Assembly: GCA_036260395.1 (NCBI GenBank)
Contig: DASZZY010000155.1
Span: forward strand, 1-17,621
Source of the DNA: DASZZY01 sp036260395
Lineage (GTDB): Bacteria; Actinomycetota; UBA4738; CALAEC01
Length of the DNA stretch: 17,621 nucleotides
Reading direction: 5' to 3'
Part shown: positions 6,710 to 13,583 of the stretch, one piece after another
Numbering within the stretch: the stretch's first letter is position 1
How the letters are laid out: every line of letters begins with the position of its first letter
The notes under the pieces: model-generated
What the model was told of the DNA's origin: nothing
Databases searched by the model: none
Seen by the model: the letters and a program-made list of their open reading frames with translations, nothing else
Program-made: the position numbers and the translations under genes

Positions 6710-8294
6710 TGCAGGCCGGGACGCCGGCGTCGAACGCCCGGTGGAGCGCGGGACCGATCTCCCGGGGGTCGCTCACCCGCTCGCCGTAGCCGCCCAGGCC
6801 CTCGACCATCTTCTCGTAGCCGGTGTCCTGCGACAGGAACGCGGCCGGCGCGTTGCCCTCGCCGTACAGGGCCTCCTGCGCCACCTTGATCTGCCCCCAG
6901 GCCCCGTCGTTGCCGATGATCCCCACGAACGGGATGCCCTGGCGGATGGCGCTGTCGTACTCCATGGCGTTCAGTCCGAACGACCCGTCGCCGTAGACGA
7001 TCAGCACCTGCTTGTCGGGCTTGGCGAGCTTCGCGGCCGTGGCGAACGAGGGCCCCACCCCCAGGCACCCGAACGGCCCGGGGTCCAGCCAGTGGCCCGG
7101 GGCCCGGGCGTTCACGATCGACGCGGCGATCCCCACGATGTCGCCCCCGTCGCCGACGACGACGGCGTCGGGGTCGAGGAAGTCCCGGATCTCCCGGGCG
7201 AACCGCTGCGGGTGGATGGGGACGGCGTCCGACTCCATCCCGGGCCGGGCCTCCTCCCGGAGGCGGCGCTCCTCGTCCCGGACCTCGGCCGTCCAGGCCG
7301 GCTCGTGGGCGGAGCCGACGCCCTCGGCCAGCAGCTGCTCGATGACCTTCCCCGGATCCCCCACGATCCCGACGTCCACGGGCCGGTTCCGGCCGATGTG
7401 GCGCCCGTCGACGTCGACCTGGATCACGCGGACGCCCTCGTTCAGGTTGCGCCGGCCGAACCCCAGCCGGAAGTCCCAGTCGACGCCGAGGGCCAGGAGC
7501 AGGTCGGCCTTCCCGAGCGCGTACTTGCGCGAGGCGGAGAAGAACATCGGGTGCTCGGGAGACAGGCAGCCCCTGCCCAGGGAGTTCAGGAACACCGGGA
7601 CCTTCAGGGCGTCGGCCAGCGCGGCCAGCGCCTCGTGCGCGCCGGACCACCGGACCCCGGAGCCCGCGAAGATCACGGGGTGCTCGGCGTCCCGCAGCAG
7701 CCCCGCGGCGCGCTTGACGAACTCCGGATCCCCCAGCGCCTTGGCCTCGGTCCGGTAGCGCTCCGGGACCTCGAGCCCCGGCGGCCAGGCGTCGAACTGG
7801 ATCTCGAGGGGGATGTCGAGGAACGCGGGCCCCTGGCGCCCCGAGGTAGCGTGGCGGAACGCCTCGGTGACGTAGTCGGCGATCCGCCGGGTTTCCCAGC
7901 AGGTCTTGGCCCACTTGGTGATCGACCGCACCAGCGCCACGTGGTCCATCTCCTGGAGCGAGCCCATCTCGAGCTCCGCTAGCGGGCTCTTCCCCCCGAT
8001 GACCAGGAACGGGGAGTCCGCATAGAAGCCGTTGGCGATGCCGGTGACCGCGTCCGTCACGCCGGGGCCCGCGGTGACCGCCGCCACGCCGGGCCGGCCC
8101 GTCACCCGGGCCCAGCCGTCGGCGGCGTGCGCGGCGGCCTGCTCGTGGCGGAAGTCCACGATGCGGATCCCCTCGTCCACGCATCCGTCGTAGATGGGCG
8201 CGATGTGGCCGCCCGACAGCGTGAAGAGGTGCTCGACGCCCTCGCCCCTCAGCGCTCGGGCGAGGAGGTGTCCTCCGTGGCGCGGCTTGTCCAC
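6657..8294 (-). CDS. ThDP-dependent enzyme, acetolactate synthase / 2-hydroxyacyl-CoA lyase type
   Basis: A 545-residue enzyme with the three-domain layout of the acetolactate synthase/oxalyl-CoA decarboxylase/2-hydroxyacyl-CoA lyase group. The Pyr domain (about 5-175) has the catalytic glutamate E51 (RHEQAAAHAADG) and the TAGPGV loop. The central Rossmann domain spans about 190-330. The PP domain (about 365-535) has the ThDP motif GDGS at 435-438, closed by N462-D463 where most relatives have NN. It would form or cleave a C-C bond next to a carbonyl. No regulatory ilvN subunit is adjacent, which argues against canonical branched-chain synthesis, and the GGK-P-AELEMGSLQEMD stretch recalls HACL/oxalyl-CoA enzymes. 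GTG 8294 is supported by GGAGGA at 8302-8307 (minus strand). Exact substrate is open. Confidence 0.85.
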   Translation of the reverse strand: MDKPRHGGHLLARALRGEGVEHLFTLSGGHIAPIYDGCVDEGIRIVDFRHEQAAAHAADGWARVTGRPGVAAVTAGPGVTDAVTGIANGFYADSPFLVIGGKSPLAELEMGSLQEMDHVALVRSITKWAKTCWETRRIADYVTEAFRHATSGRQGPAFLDIPLEIQFDAWPPGLEVPERYRTEAKALGDPEFVKRAAGLLRDAEHPVIFAGSGVRWSGAHEALAALADALKVPVFLNSLGRGCLSPEHPMFFSASRKYALGKADLLLALGVDWDFRLGFGRRNLNEGVRVIQVDVDGRHIGRNRPVDVGIVGDPGKVIEQLLAEGVGSAHEPAWTAEVRDEERRLREEARPGMESDAVPIHPQRFAREIRDFLDPDAVVVGDGGDIVGIAASIVNARAPGHWLDPGPFGCLGVGPSFATAAKLAKPDKQVLIVYGDGSFGLNAMEYDSAIRQGIPFVGIIGNDGAWGQIKVAQEALYGEGNAPAAFLSQDTGYEKMVEGLGGYGERVSDPREIGPALHRAFDAGVPACINVMVDASLMKRASYLG

Positions 8295-8384
8295 AGCCCT
8301 GTCCTCCGCTCGGGGTCGCCACGATGGTGGCGGCTCACCCCAGCGGCCGCAAGGCGGGCGTGGGGATCTGCGCCGGAGCGAGCG

Positions 8385-8597
8385 CTACGCGTAGTGGCCG
8401 CAGGAGGCGCAGCGGTACCAGGTGCCCTCGGGGTCGAGGGCGAAGTCGGACCGGGCCCCGCAGTTCGGGCACGTCCGGACGTCGTGGCCGGGGGAGCGCC
8501 GCGCCGTCCGGTGACCGCCGTTCCGGGCCAGGCCCCGCAGGTACCTCGCCAGCACGAGCCCGTAATCTTCGTCGAGGTGAGTCGCGGGAGTCGCCAC
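8385..8597 (-). CDS. Zinc-ribbon microprotein
   Basis: A 70-residue basic protein with a C-terminal zinc ribbon: C43-x2-C46 (CPNC) and C63-x2-C66 (CASC). A short helix (DYGLVLARYLRGLARN, about 12-27) and an Arg/His-rich linker precede it. GTG 8597 is preceded by AAGGAGAGG (minus strand, 8610-8602), a good ribosome-binding site. It lies 90 nt upstream of the ThDP enzyme gene on the same strand and diverges from the methyltransferase gene. The fold suggests binding of one zinc and perhaps nucleic acid or a protein partner. Function is unknown. Confidence 0.65.
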   Translation of the reverse strand: MATPATHLDEDYGLVLARYLRGLARNGGHRTARRSPGHDVRTCPNCGARSDFALDPEGTWYRCASCGHYA

Positions 8598-8666
8598 GTT
8601 CCTCTCCTTCCGGCTCGTTGCCTCGTTCCCTACCCACCTCACCCCGACGTGAATCCCGCCACCCGA

Positions 8667-8672
8667 TAGCAT
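8667..8672 (+). promoter_or_regulatory. -10 box for a leaderless methyltransferase mRNA
   Basis: TAGCAT fits TANNNT and ends 7 nt before ATG 8680, so transcription would start at or next to the start codon. No SD is visible. The -35 region is not recognisable. Confidence 0.5.
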
Positions 8673-8679
8673 TCCGGTG

Positions 8680-9528
8680 ATGTTCCGTCGAAGGCGCCCG
8701 CCGGCCCCGCCGGCGCCCACCGCGGCCCGCCGCCAGGACGACTGGCGGTCGTACGACGCCGTGGCCGACCTGTACGAGCGGACCAGGGCGCCGATCCACG
8801 AGGCGCCGGCGCGCGACCTCGTCGCCAGGATCGGCCCGCCGACCGGGGGGCGGTTCCTGGATGTCGGCACCGGGACGGGGGTGGCGGGCGAGGCGGCCAC
8901 GGTGGCCGTCGGCCCGGATGGGTTGGTCGTCGGGATCGACCCCTCGGTGGAGATGCTTCGCCGCGCCCGTCGCCGGGGCGTGACGGCGGTGGCCGGGGAG
9001 GCCATCGACCTTCCCTTCGCGGACGACACCTTCGATGCGGTGTGCGCGAGCTTCGTGATCTTCCTGTTCAAGCGGTACGAGACGGGGCTGTTCGACATGG
9101 TCCGCGTGCTCCGTCCCGGCGGGCGGCTGGGCGTCACGACGTGGGGCGACCGCACGGACGAGTTCGCGACGGTCTGGCGGGAGACCGCGGAGTCGTTCAC
9201 CGGGCCGCAGCTGCTCCGCGACGCCCGGGCCCGCGCGGCGCCGTGGGAGGAGCGGTTCTCGCGCCCCGACGCGCTCGAGCAGGCGCTACGCGACGCGGGG
9301 CTCCGGCCCGTCGACGTCGAGCGCCGCCAGTACCGGCACACGGTGGCCGTCGAGGACTACCTCCAGGGCCGCGAGACGAGCGCGATCGGGCGCTACCTGC
9401 GCAGCACGCTCGGGGAGTCGCTGTGGAACCGCTTCCGCGAGCGCACCCGCGAGGAGTTCCGCCGCCGGTTCCCGGACCCGCTCGGGGACACGTCGGACGT
9501 CCTGATGGGGGTCGGGACGAAGGGCTGA
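8680..9528 (+). CDS. Class I SAM-dependent methyltransferase (Methyltransf_11-like)
   Basis: A 282-residue protein with a Rossmann-type methyltransferase core. Motif I is FLDVGTGTG at 59-67 (SAM binding). The acidic end of strand 2 is VVGIDPS, the post-II segment is DLPFADDTFDAV, and the strand-4 region is VLRPGGRLGVTTWG. The overall pattern is that of UbiE/Methyltransf_11 enzymes that methylate small molecules. The N-terminal 20 residues are Arg/Pro-rich and probably disordered. The C-terminal part (about 165-282) is charged and helical and likely forms the substrate lid. A GTG at 8677 is directly in front of ATG 8680; I prefer ATG because of the -10 position. It stands alone between divergent and convergent neighbours, so its substrate cannot be inferred. 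Confidence 0.82.
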   Translation: MFRRRRPPAPPAPTAARRQDDWRSYDAVADLYERTRAPIHEAPARDLVARIGPPTGGRFLDVGTGTGVAGEAATVAVGPDGLVVGIDPSVEMLRRARRRGVTAVAGEAIDLPFADDTFDAVCASFVIFLFKRYETGLFDMVRVLRPGGRLGVTTWGDRTDEFATVWRETAESFTGPQLLRDARARAAPWEERFSRPDALEQALRDAGLRPVDVERRQYRHTVAVEDYLQGRETSAIGRYLRSTLGESLWNRFRERTREEFRRRFPDPLGDTSDVLMGVGTKG

Positions 9529-9543
9529 GGCCGCGTCCGGGGC

Positions 9544-9936
9544 TCAGCCCCAGAACTCGTCGTCCGCGTACATGTCGTCCGGGTGGAACCAGGACTCCGT
9601 GACCTTCCCCTCGGCGTTGACGTGGAGGACCTGCGCGCCCTTGGTCTCGTGCCGCCGGCCCTCGCGCTCCGCCGTGCTGCGGGTGAGGGCGACGACGTGC
9701 TCGTCGTTCGCGAGGATGTCGTGAACCTCGATGCGGAACGTGCCGCCGCTCAGGTCCATGAGCTTGGCGAAGAACGAGAACACTTCGTCCTTGCCGCGGT
9801 AGTCGCCGCCCAGCTGACTCCGCCCGGGCACGTGCCAGACGACGTCGTCGGTGAAGGTGTCGCGGACGGTGTCCATGTCGCCGGAGCTGAACGCCTCGAA
9901 CCCCGTCCTCGCCCGCTCCTCGTTCGGGTGGGCCAT
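9544..9936 (-). CDS. SnoaL-like / NTF2-fold protein
   Basis: A 130-residue single-domain NTF2-like protein of the SnoaL/ketosteroid-isomerase-like group. The start pattern (NEERARTGFEAFSSGDMDTVRDTFTDDVVWHVPGR split over residues 5-39) is diagnostic, followed by YRGKDEVFSFFAKL and a four-strand sheet ending in ESWFHPDDMYADDEFW. Members act as small-molecule isomerases, hydrolases or binding proteins. ATG 9936 has a strong SD (AAAGGAGG, minus strand) 4 nt upstream and a good promoter further up. It is transcribed from its own promoter behind pepA. The conserved His/Asp positions do not let me choose a reaction. Confidence 0.8.
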   Translation of the reverse strand: MAHPNEERARTGFEAFSSGDMDTVRDTFTDDVVWHVPGRSQLGGDYRGKDEVFSFFAKLMDLSGGTFRIEVHDILANDEHVVALTRSTAEREGRRHETKGAQVLHVNAEGKVTESWFHPDDMYADDEFWG

Positions 9937-9962
9937 GGTGCCTCCTTTCGGCGCTGGCAGCC

Positions 9963-9991
9963 AATCTAGGGAGCGCTCCGGCGGGGGTCAA
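9963..9991 (-). promoter_or_regulatory. Sigma-70-type promoter for the SnoaL-like gene
   Basis: On the minus strand TTGACC (9991-9986) and TAGATT (9968-9963) are separated by exactly 17 nt. The predicted start is near 9957, giving a leader of about 20 nt that holds the AAAGGAGG ribosome-binding site. It lies in the 63-bp gap after the pepA stop. Confidence 0.7.
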
Positions 9992-9999
9992 TCGCGCGG

Positions 10000-11499
10000 C
10001 TACCGCCGCGCGCGCCCTCGCTCCGCCTGCCGCTCGACGAAGCCGATCAGGGTCCGGACCGGGTTCCCGGTCGCCCCCTTGGGCCAGTAGTCGCCGGCTC
10101 GCTCCGAGAACGCGGTGCCCGCGATGTCGATGTGCGCCCACGGCAGGTCGCCGACGAACTCCTTGAGGAACAGCGCCGCGGTGATGGCCCCGCCCCACCG
10201 GTTCCCGACGTTCTTCACGTCGGCCACCGACGACTCGATCTGATGGCGGTACGGTGCCCAGAGCGGGAGCCGCCATCCGGGCTCGCCGGCGGACTCACCC
10301 GCGGCCAGGAGATCGTCGACGACCCGGTCGTCGGTGCCCATCACGCCCCACAGGTCTTCCCCCAGCGCGATCATGCAGGCCCCGGTGAGCGTCGCCACGT
10401 CGATCACCGCGCGCGGCTTGCGCTCGGCGAGGAGCGCGAGCGCGTCGGCCAGGATGAGCCGGCCCTCAGCATCGGTGTTGAGGACCTCCGAGGTCTTCCC
10501 GCCGCGGTGCCGGAGGACGTCGCCGGGCCGGATCGCCGTCCCCCCCGGCATGTTCTCCGAGCTGGGGATGGCGGCGATCACGTTGACCCTCGGCTCCAGT
10601 CGGGCGATGGCGCGCATGGCCCCCAGGACGCTGGCCGCACCGGCCATGTCGGCCTTCATCCACTCCATCCCCTTGGCGTCCTTGATCGAGAGGCCGCCCG
10701 AGTCGAACGTGATGCCCTTGCCCGACAGGGCCACCGGCGCGCCGGAGCCGCCCCGGTAGCGCAGCTCGATGAGCCTCGGCGGGTTGCCGCTTCCCCGCCC
10801 GACCCCGAGGATGCCGCCGAACCCGCCCCGCTCGAGCTCCGCCTTTCCCCAGACCTTGCACTCCAGCCGCACCTCGCGAGCCATGGCCCGCGCCGTCCGC
10901 GCCAGGAACTCCGGCGTGGCGTCGATGGCCGGGGTGTTGACGAGGTCGCGGGCGAACGAGGTCGCCTCGGCGTAGATCTCTCCCCGGCGGATCCCCCGGC
11001 GCGCCGCCGCCGCGTCGGCCCGGGCCCCGAGAATCGCGACGCGCTCCAGGCGGTGGGGCTCCTCGTCGTTGCTGCCCTTGTACCGGTCGAAGCGGTAGGC
11101 GCCGAGCAAGAGTCCCTCGACGAACGCCTGGATCGCCTCGGGGAGGCCGCCCTCGACCGCCTGGGGAACGGTCGTGGCGACCCGGCGGTATCGCGCCGCT
11201 CGAGCGGCGATCCGGCCGGTGGCCCGGCGAACGGTGTCCGGCGAGACTCGGTCCCTGGGTCCGAGGCCCGTCAGGAGCACCGCGCCGGCCGGCGCCCGTC
11301 CGAGCGTGGGAACGAGCAGCGAGTCCCGGGCGCGCCCCCTGAGCCCTTCGGATCGCAGCAGCGACACCAGCTCGGTGCCGAGCACCTCGTCGACCTCGGC
11401 CACACCGGGCCCGGGCTCGGGGCCCTCGAAGACCGGAAGCACCAAGAGATCGGCGGCCACCGAGGCCGCCGAGGCGGAGCGGAACTCGAACCGGGCCAC
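10000..11499 (-). CDS. pepA: Leucyl aminopeptidase, M17 family
   Basis: A 499-residue cytosolic aminopeptidase that removes N-terminal residues from peptides with two metal ions, normally as a hexamer. The M17 signature NTDAEGRL is at 341-348. The metal and catalytic residues fall where expected: K261 and D266 (SGKGITFDSGG), K273, D284 (MKADMAG), D343, E345 and R347. The variable N-terminal domain covers about 1-160. Length is normal for the family (about 480-505). GTG 11499 is chosen because GAGGAGG (minus strand, ending 6 nt upstream) and a TACACT -10 box precede it, and residues 1-30 match the family's N-terminal strand. PepA proteins also bind DNA in some bacteria; nothing here shows that. 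Confidence 0.95.
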   Translation of the reverse strand: MARFEFRSASAASVAADLLVLPVFEGPEPGPGVAEVDEVLGTELVSLLRSEGLRGRARDSLLVPTLGRAPAGAVLLTGLGPRDRVSPDTVRRATGRIAARAARYRRVATTVPQAVEGGLPEAIQAFVEGLLLGAYRFDRYKGSNDEEPHRLERVAILGARADAAAARRGIRRGEIYAEATSFARDLVNTPAIDATPEFLARTARAMAREVRLECKVWGKAELERGGFGGILGVGRGSGNPPRLIELRYRGGSGAPVALSGKGITFDSGGLSIKDAKGMEWMKADMAGAASVLGAMRAIARLEPRVNVIAAIPSSENMPGGTAIRPGDVLRHRGGKTSEVLNTDAEGRLILADALALLAERKPRAVIDVATLTGACMIALGEDLWGVMGTDDRVVDDLLAAGESAGEPGWRLPLWAPYRHQIESSVADVKNVGNRWGGAITAALFLKEFVGDLPWAHIDIAGTAFSERAGDYWPKGATGNPVRTLIGFVERQAERGRARR

Positions 11500-11524
11500 G
11501 CTCGTCCTCCTCGCCGAAGCCCGC

Positions 11525-11530
11525 AGTGTA
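11525..11530 (-). promoter_or_regulatory. Candidate -10 box for pepA
   Basis: TACACT on the minus strand fits TANNNT and predicts a start near 11518, giving a leader of about 19 nt with the GAGGAGG ribosome-binding site. The -35 is weak. The region is shared with the divergent cupin promoter. Confidence 0.5.
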
Positions 11531-11554
11531 GCCGCTCGGCGGATCCCGGACCGT

Positions 11555-11583
11555 TTGCCGGTGCGCACGGCCTCCCCTACGCT
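11555..11583 (+). promoter_or_regulatory. Promoter for a leaderless cupin mRNA
   Basis: TTGCCG (11555-11560), a 17-nt spacer and TACGCT (11578-11583) form a good promoter. The predicted start falls on or beside GTG 11590, which has no SD, so the mRNA is probably leaderless. Confidence 0.6.
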
Positions 11584-11589
11584 CGCCTC

Positions 11590-11928
11590 GTGGAGGCCGC
11601 GGACCTGCGCGAGTTCATCGAGTTCGAGGAACGCGCCGTCGTGCGGCGGACGGTTTTCGAGTCGGAGCGCCTGTGGACGCAGGTGTTGTCGCTCGACGTC
11701 AACGCCCGGTACGGGCCGGTCAGCGACCCCGAATCGGACGCCGTTCTGACCGTGGTCGCCGGCGAGGCCGCCCTCCAGGTCGACAAGGGGCGTAAGCGCC
11801 TCAAGCAGTGGGGCAGCGCGCTCGTTCCCGCCGGAGCGCAGCTCGTGATCTCGAACGCCTCGTCGGATCCTCTGGTCGTCCTGCTCGTCGCCGCGCCGCC
11901 GCCGGTCCCCCGGCCCCTCAGCGGGTGA
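11590..11928 (+). CDS. Small cupin-like protein
   Basis: A 112-residue single-domain protein with a cupin-like beta-barrel pattern: VLTVVAGEAALQVDKG (about 52-67), a WGSALVPAGAQLVISNASSDPLVVLLVAAPP half-barrel (about 74-105), and a Pro-rich end. The usual metal-binding histidines are absent (the protein contains no His at all), so it is likely a non-catalytic binding or sensory cupin. GTG 11590 was chosen because the -10 box ends 6 nt before it and the coding pattern begins there. The stop overlaps the end of the convergent permease gene by 11 bp (11918-11928). The family call is moderate and the role unknown. Confidence 0.6.
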   Translation: MEAADLREFIEFEERAVVRRTVFESERLWTQVLSLDVNARYGPVSDPESDAVLTVVAGEAALQVDKGRKRLKQWGSALVPAGAQLVISNASSDPLVVLLVAAPPPVPRPLSG

Positions 11929-13369
11929 CTGGCCGGGCGCGGAGGACCCTCGCGGCGCCCGAGATGGCCAGGTACGAGACGAACGCGGCCCCGAAGGAGA
12001 CCACGCTGGCCGGGACGACGCCGCCGAACAGCGGGAACGGCAGGTGCAGCCAATCAGCGAAGAAGGTCTCCACCGCCCCGGACCAGGCCGCCAGGGACGT
12101 GGGCGAGATCCAGTGGTACACGGCGAAGCCCAGCGCCCATGCCGCCAGCGCACGCACGTTGAACCCCCCGAGGTAGCGATACGGCCCGCGCACGTCGAAC
12201 ACCGCACGTGGGTCGTATCCCCGCCCGCGACGGAGCACCTCGTAGTCGGCCAGGAACACGCCGAACAGCGGGACGAACACCGAGCCGATCAGCAAGAGGA
12301 AGAACTCGTAGGTGAGGATGCCTTCCCCCGGCTGCCGGAAGAGCCACGCGGCGACCGCCACCCCGACGGCCGAGACGGCCACCACCATGACCCGCTGGTT
12401 CACCCGCGGGGCCAGGTTCTGCATGGATACCGCCGCCGAGTAGATGTCGGCGAACGCCTCATCCGTCTCGCCGACGAGGAGCACGATCAGCACAAGCACT
12501 CCGCCGGCCAGGGTGACGATCGAGTCCGCGATCCCTGTCACGGACGGGGCCGCCGCCCCGCCGCCCAGGATCAGCAACACACCGAGGCTGTAGAACCACA
12601 CGTTGGCCAGGAGATACCCGGAGTAGGTCCCGGCCGCCGAGGAGGTCCCGCTGCGGGCGAACCGGTTGTAATCGGCCGCCAGCGGGATCCAGGAGATGGG
12701 CATGGCCACCACGAGGTCGATCGCGGCACCGAACGAGGGGAAGCCGCCCACGGGAGTCCGGGACCAGAGCGCCCCCAGGTCCACGGTAGAGAGCAAGCGG
12801 ATCGTGATCCATCCCGCTCCCGCCACGAGGATCCATGCGCCGAACCGGGCCATCCACCGCCGGACGACGAGGACGGGTCCCCCCAGCGACAGCGCCAGAC
12901 ACACCGTGGCGGCGATCCCCAGCCATGGGTAGAACGAGTCGACGCCGAAGAGCGGGCCGGTGATCCGGCTCGCCACCAGCGCCATGGCCCACAGCTCGAA
13001 CGACGTCCACCCCACCAGCTGGGCGATGTTCAGCACGGTGGGGGCGTACGAGCCCCGGGTCCCCAGCGCCGGTCGGAGCAAGACCATCCCCGGCAATCCC
13101 TCTCGAGCTCCGGCCCTCCCCACGAGGGCCAGGGGCAGGCAGCCGATGGCCGAGCCCACCGCGATGGCCAGCAGGGCTTGGGGGAGGCCCAGGGCCGGAA
13201 CCAGGAGCGAACCGGTGACCAGGACCAGAAGCCCGATCCCCAGGTCGCCCCAGAGGACCGCGAAGTCGAACCCGGACAGCCTGCGGACCTCCGGGGATGT
13301 CGGCCGAACCCCCCAGGCGGGGGCCTCGCGCTCGATGACTCGCTCGAGCCGCTCGGTGACCGTGGCCAC
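11918..13369 (-). CDS. cytX: NCS1-family permease, CytX-like (probable hydroxymethylpyrimidine importer)
   Basis: A 483-residue, twelve-helix transporter of the NCS1 (nucleobase:cation symporter-1, PurCyt) family. Family hallmarks include the N-terminal WGDLGIG helix, the GxRG...LNIAQLVGW region after TM3, the ISWIPLAADYNRFAR helix (TM6), and the ADYEVLRRGRGYDP loop after TM10. A TPP riboswitch stands directly upstream, which in many bacteria marks NCS1 members of the CytX group, predicted importers of the thiamine precursor hydroxymethylpyrimidine. The substrate is therefore inferred from regulation; cytosine, allantoin or hydantoin transport are the alternatives. GTG 13369 has GGAGG 5 nt before it; GTG 13375 in the same frame overlaps that site. 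The symbol is given for the probable group, not proven orthology. Confidence 0.82.
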   Translation of the reverse strand: MATVTERLERVIEREAPAWGVRPTSPEVRRLSGFDFAVLWGDLGIGLLVLVTGSLLVPALGLPQALLAIAVGSAIGCLPLALVGRAGAREGLPGMVLLRPALGTRGSYAPTVLNIAQLVGWTSFELWAMALVASRITGPLFGVDSFYPWLGIAATVCLALSLGGPVLVVRRWMARFGAWILVAGAGWITIRLLSTVDLGALWSRTPVGGFPSFGAAIDLVVAMPISWIPLAADYNRFARSGTSSAAGTYSGYLLANVWFYSLGVLLILGGGAAAPSVTGIADSIVTLAGGVLVLIVLLVGETDEAFADIYSAAVSMQNLAPRVNQRVMVVAVSAVGVAVAAWLFRQPGEGILTYEFFLLLIGSVFVPLFGVFLADYEVLRRGRGYDPRAVFDVRGPYRYLGGFNVRALAAWALGFAVYHWISPTSLAAWSGAVETFFADWLHLPFPLFGGVVPASVVSFGAAFVSYLAISGAARVLRARPVTR

Positions 13370-13390
13370 GTGCACCTCCAGGAACGACGA

Positions 13391-13420
13391 CGGCGCCGCC
13401 CGGGAACACCGGCGGCGCCG
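13391..13420 (-). promoter_or_regulatory. 10-bp perfect hairpin between TPP aptamer and cytX start (expression platform)
   Basis: The arms CGGCGCCGCC and GGCGGCGCCG (10 bp, 10-nt loop) form a perfect inverted repeat at 13391-13400 and 13411-13420. It lies a few nt after the aptamer and about 10 nt before the GGAGG of cytX. No U-run follows, so a classical intrinsic terminator is doubtful; it may act by steric or SD-related control. Confidence 0.65.
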
Positions 13421-13426
13421 CTTCGC

Positions 13427-13508
13427 TCCCTTCGCCGGCATGATCCGGATCAGGTTCCAGGGGTCGCCGGCTTCGGCCGGCCTCTCAGCCCGCATCACGG
13501 GCTCCCCC
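13427..13508 (-). ncRNA. TPP riboswitch (THI element) controlling cytX
   Basis: Thiamine pyrophosphate-sensing aptamer in the 5' leader of the permease mRNA. On the minus strand the P2 stem pairs GCCCG with CGGGC, followed by the invariant CUGAGA. A GC-rich P3 extension (GCCGGC/GCCGGC arms) follows, then ACCCC, the conserved GGAACCUGAUCCGG segment, AUGCCGGCGAAGGGA at the 3' end. All core THI-box elements are present in order. The outer P1 helix is not obvious in the flanks. A promoter (TTGCCA-18-TACAGT) begins the transcript about 3 nt before the aptamer. TPP binding would be expected to lower expression of the transporter. Confidence 0.93.
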
Positions 13509-13517
13509 GCCTCGCCC

Positions 13518-13547
13518 ACTGTAGGGCCGCCCGCGGGAAGGTGGCAA
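13518..13547 (-). promoter_or_regulatory. Promoter of the TPP riboswitch-cytX transcript
   Basis: On the minus strand TTGCCA (13547-13542), an 18-nt spacer and TACAGT (13523-13518). The predicted start is about 13511, directly ahead of the aptamer, which supports the transcription unit. Confidence 0.62.
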
Positions 13548-13570
13548 CCGGCGGGCGCGGCGAGCCTGGC

Positions 13571-13576
13571 TACAAT
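13571..13576 (+). promoter_or_regulatory. -10 box for a leaderless thioesterase mRNA
   Basis: TACAAT (5 of 6 match to TATAAT) ends 7 nt before GTG 13584, with no SD between. The transcript would start at the start codon. A -35 is not evident. Confidence 0.58.
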
Positions 13577-13583
13577 CCGCGCC

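Noticed and set aside
6595..8322. 575-codon minus frame overlapping the ThDP enzyme
   Set aside because: It is in another frame of a well-supported enzyme and consists mainly of Arg, Gly, Pro and Ala.
8318..8333. CGCCAC/GTGGCG hairpin between the zinc-ribbon and ThDP genes
   Set aside because: Six pairs with no U-run in a GC-rich background; not enough to call a terminator.
9538..9551. GGGGCTCAGCCCC as a bidirectional terminator between methyltransferase and SnoaL genes
   Set aside because: The loop would be too small for full pairing, the stem short and no U-run follows, and it overlaps the SnoaL stop.
10132..11928. Long plus-strand frame (598 codons) across pepA
   Set aside because: It is antisense to a clear M17 peptidase. 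The translation is Arg/Pro/Gly-rich with no domain; only the last 112 codons (from 11590) are a real gene.
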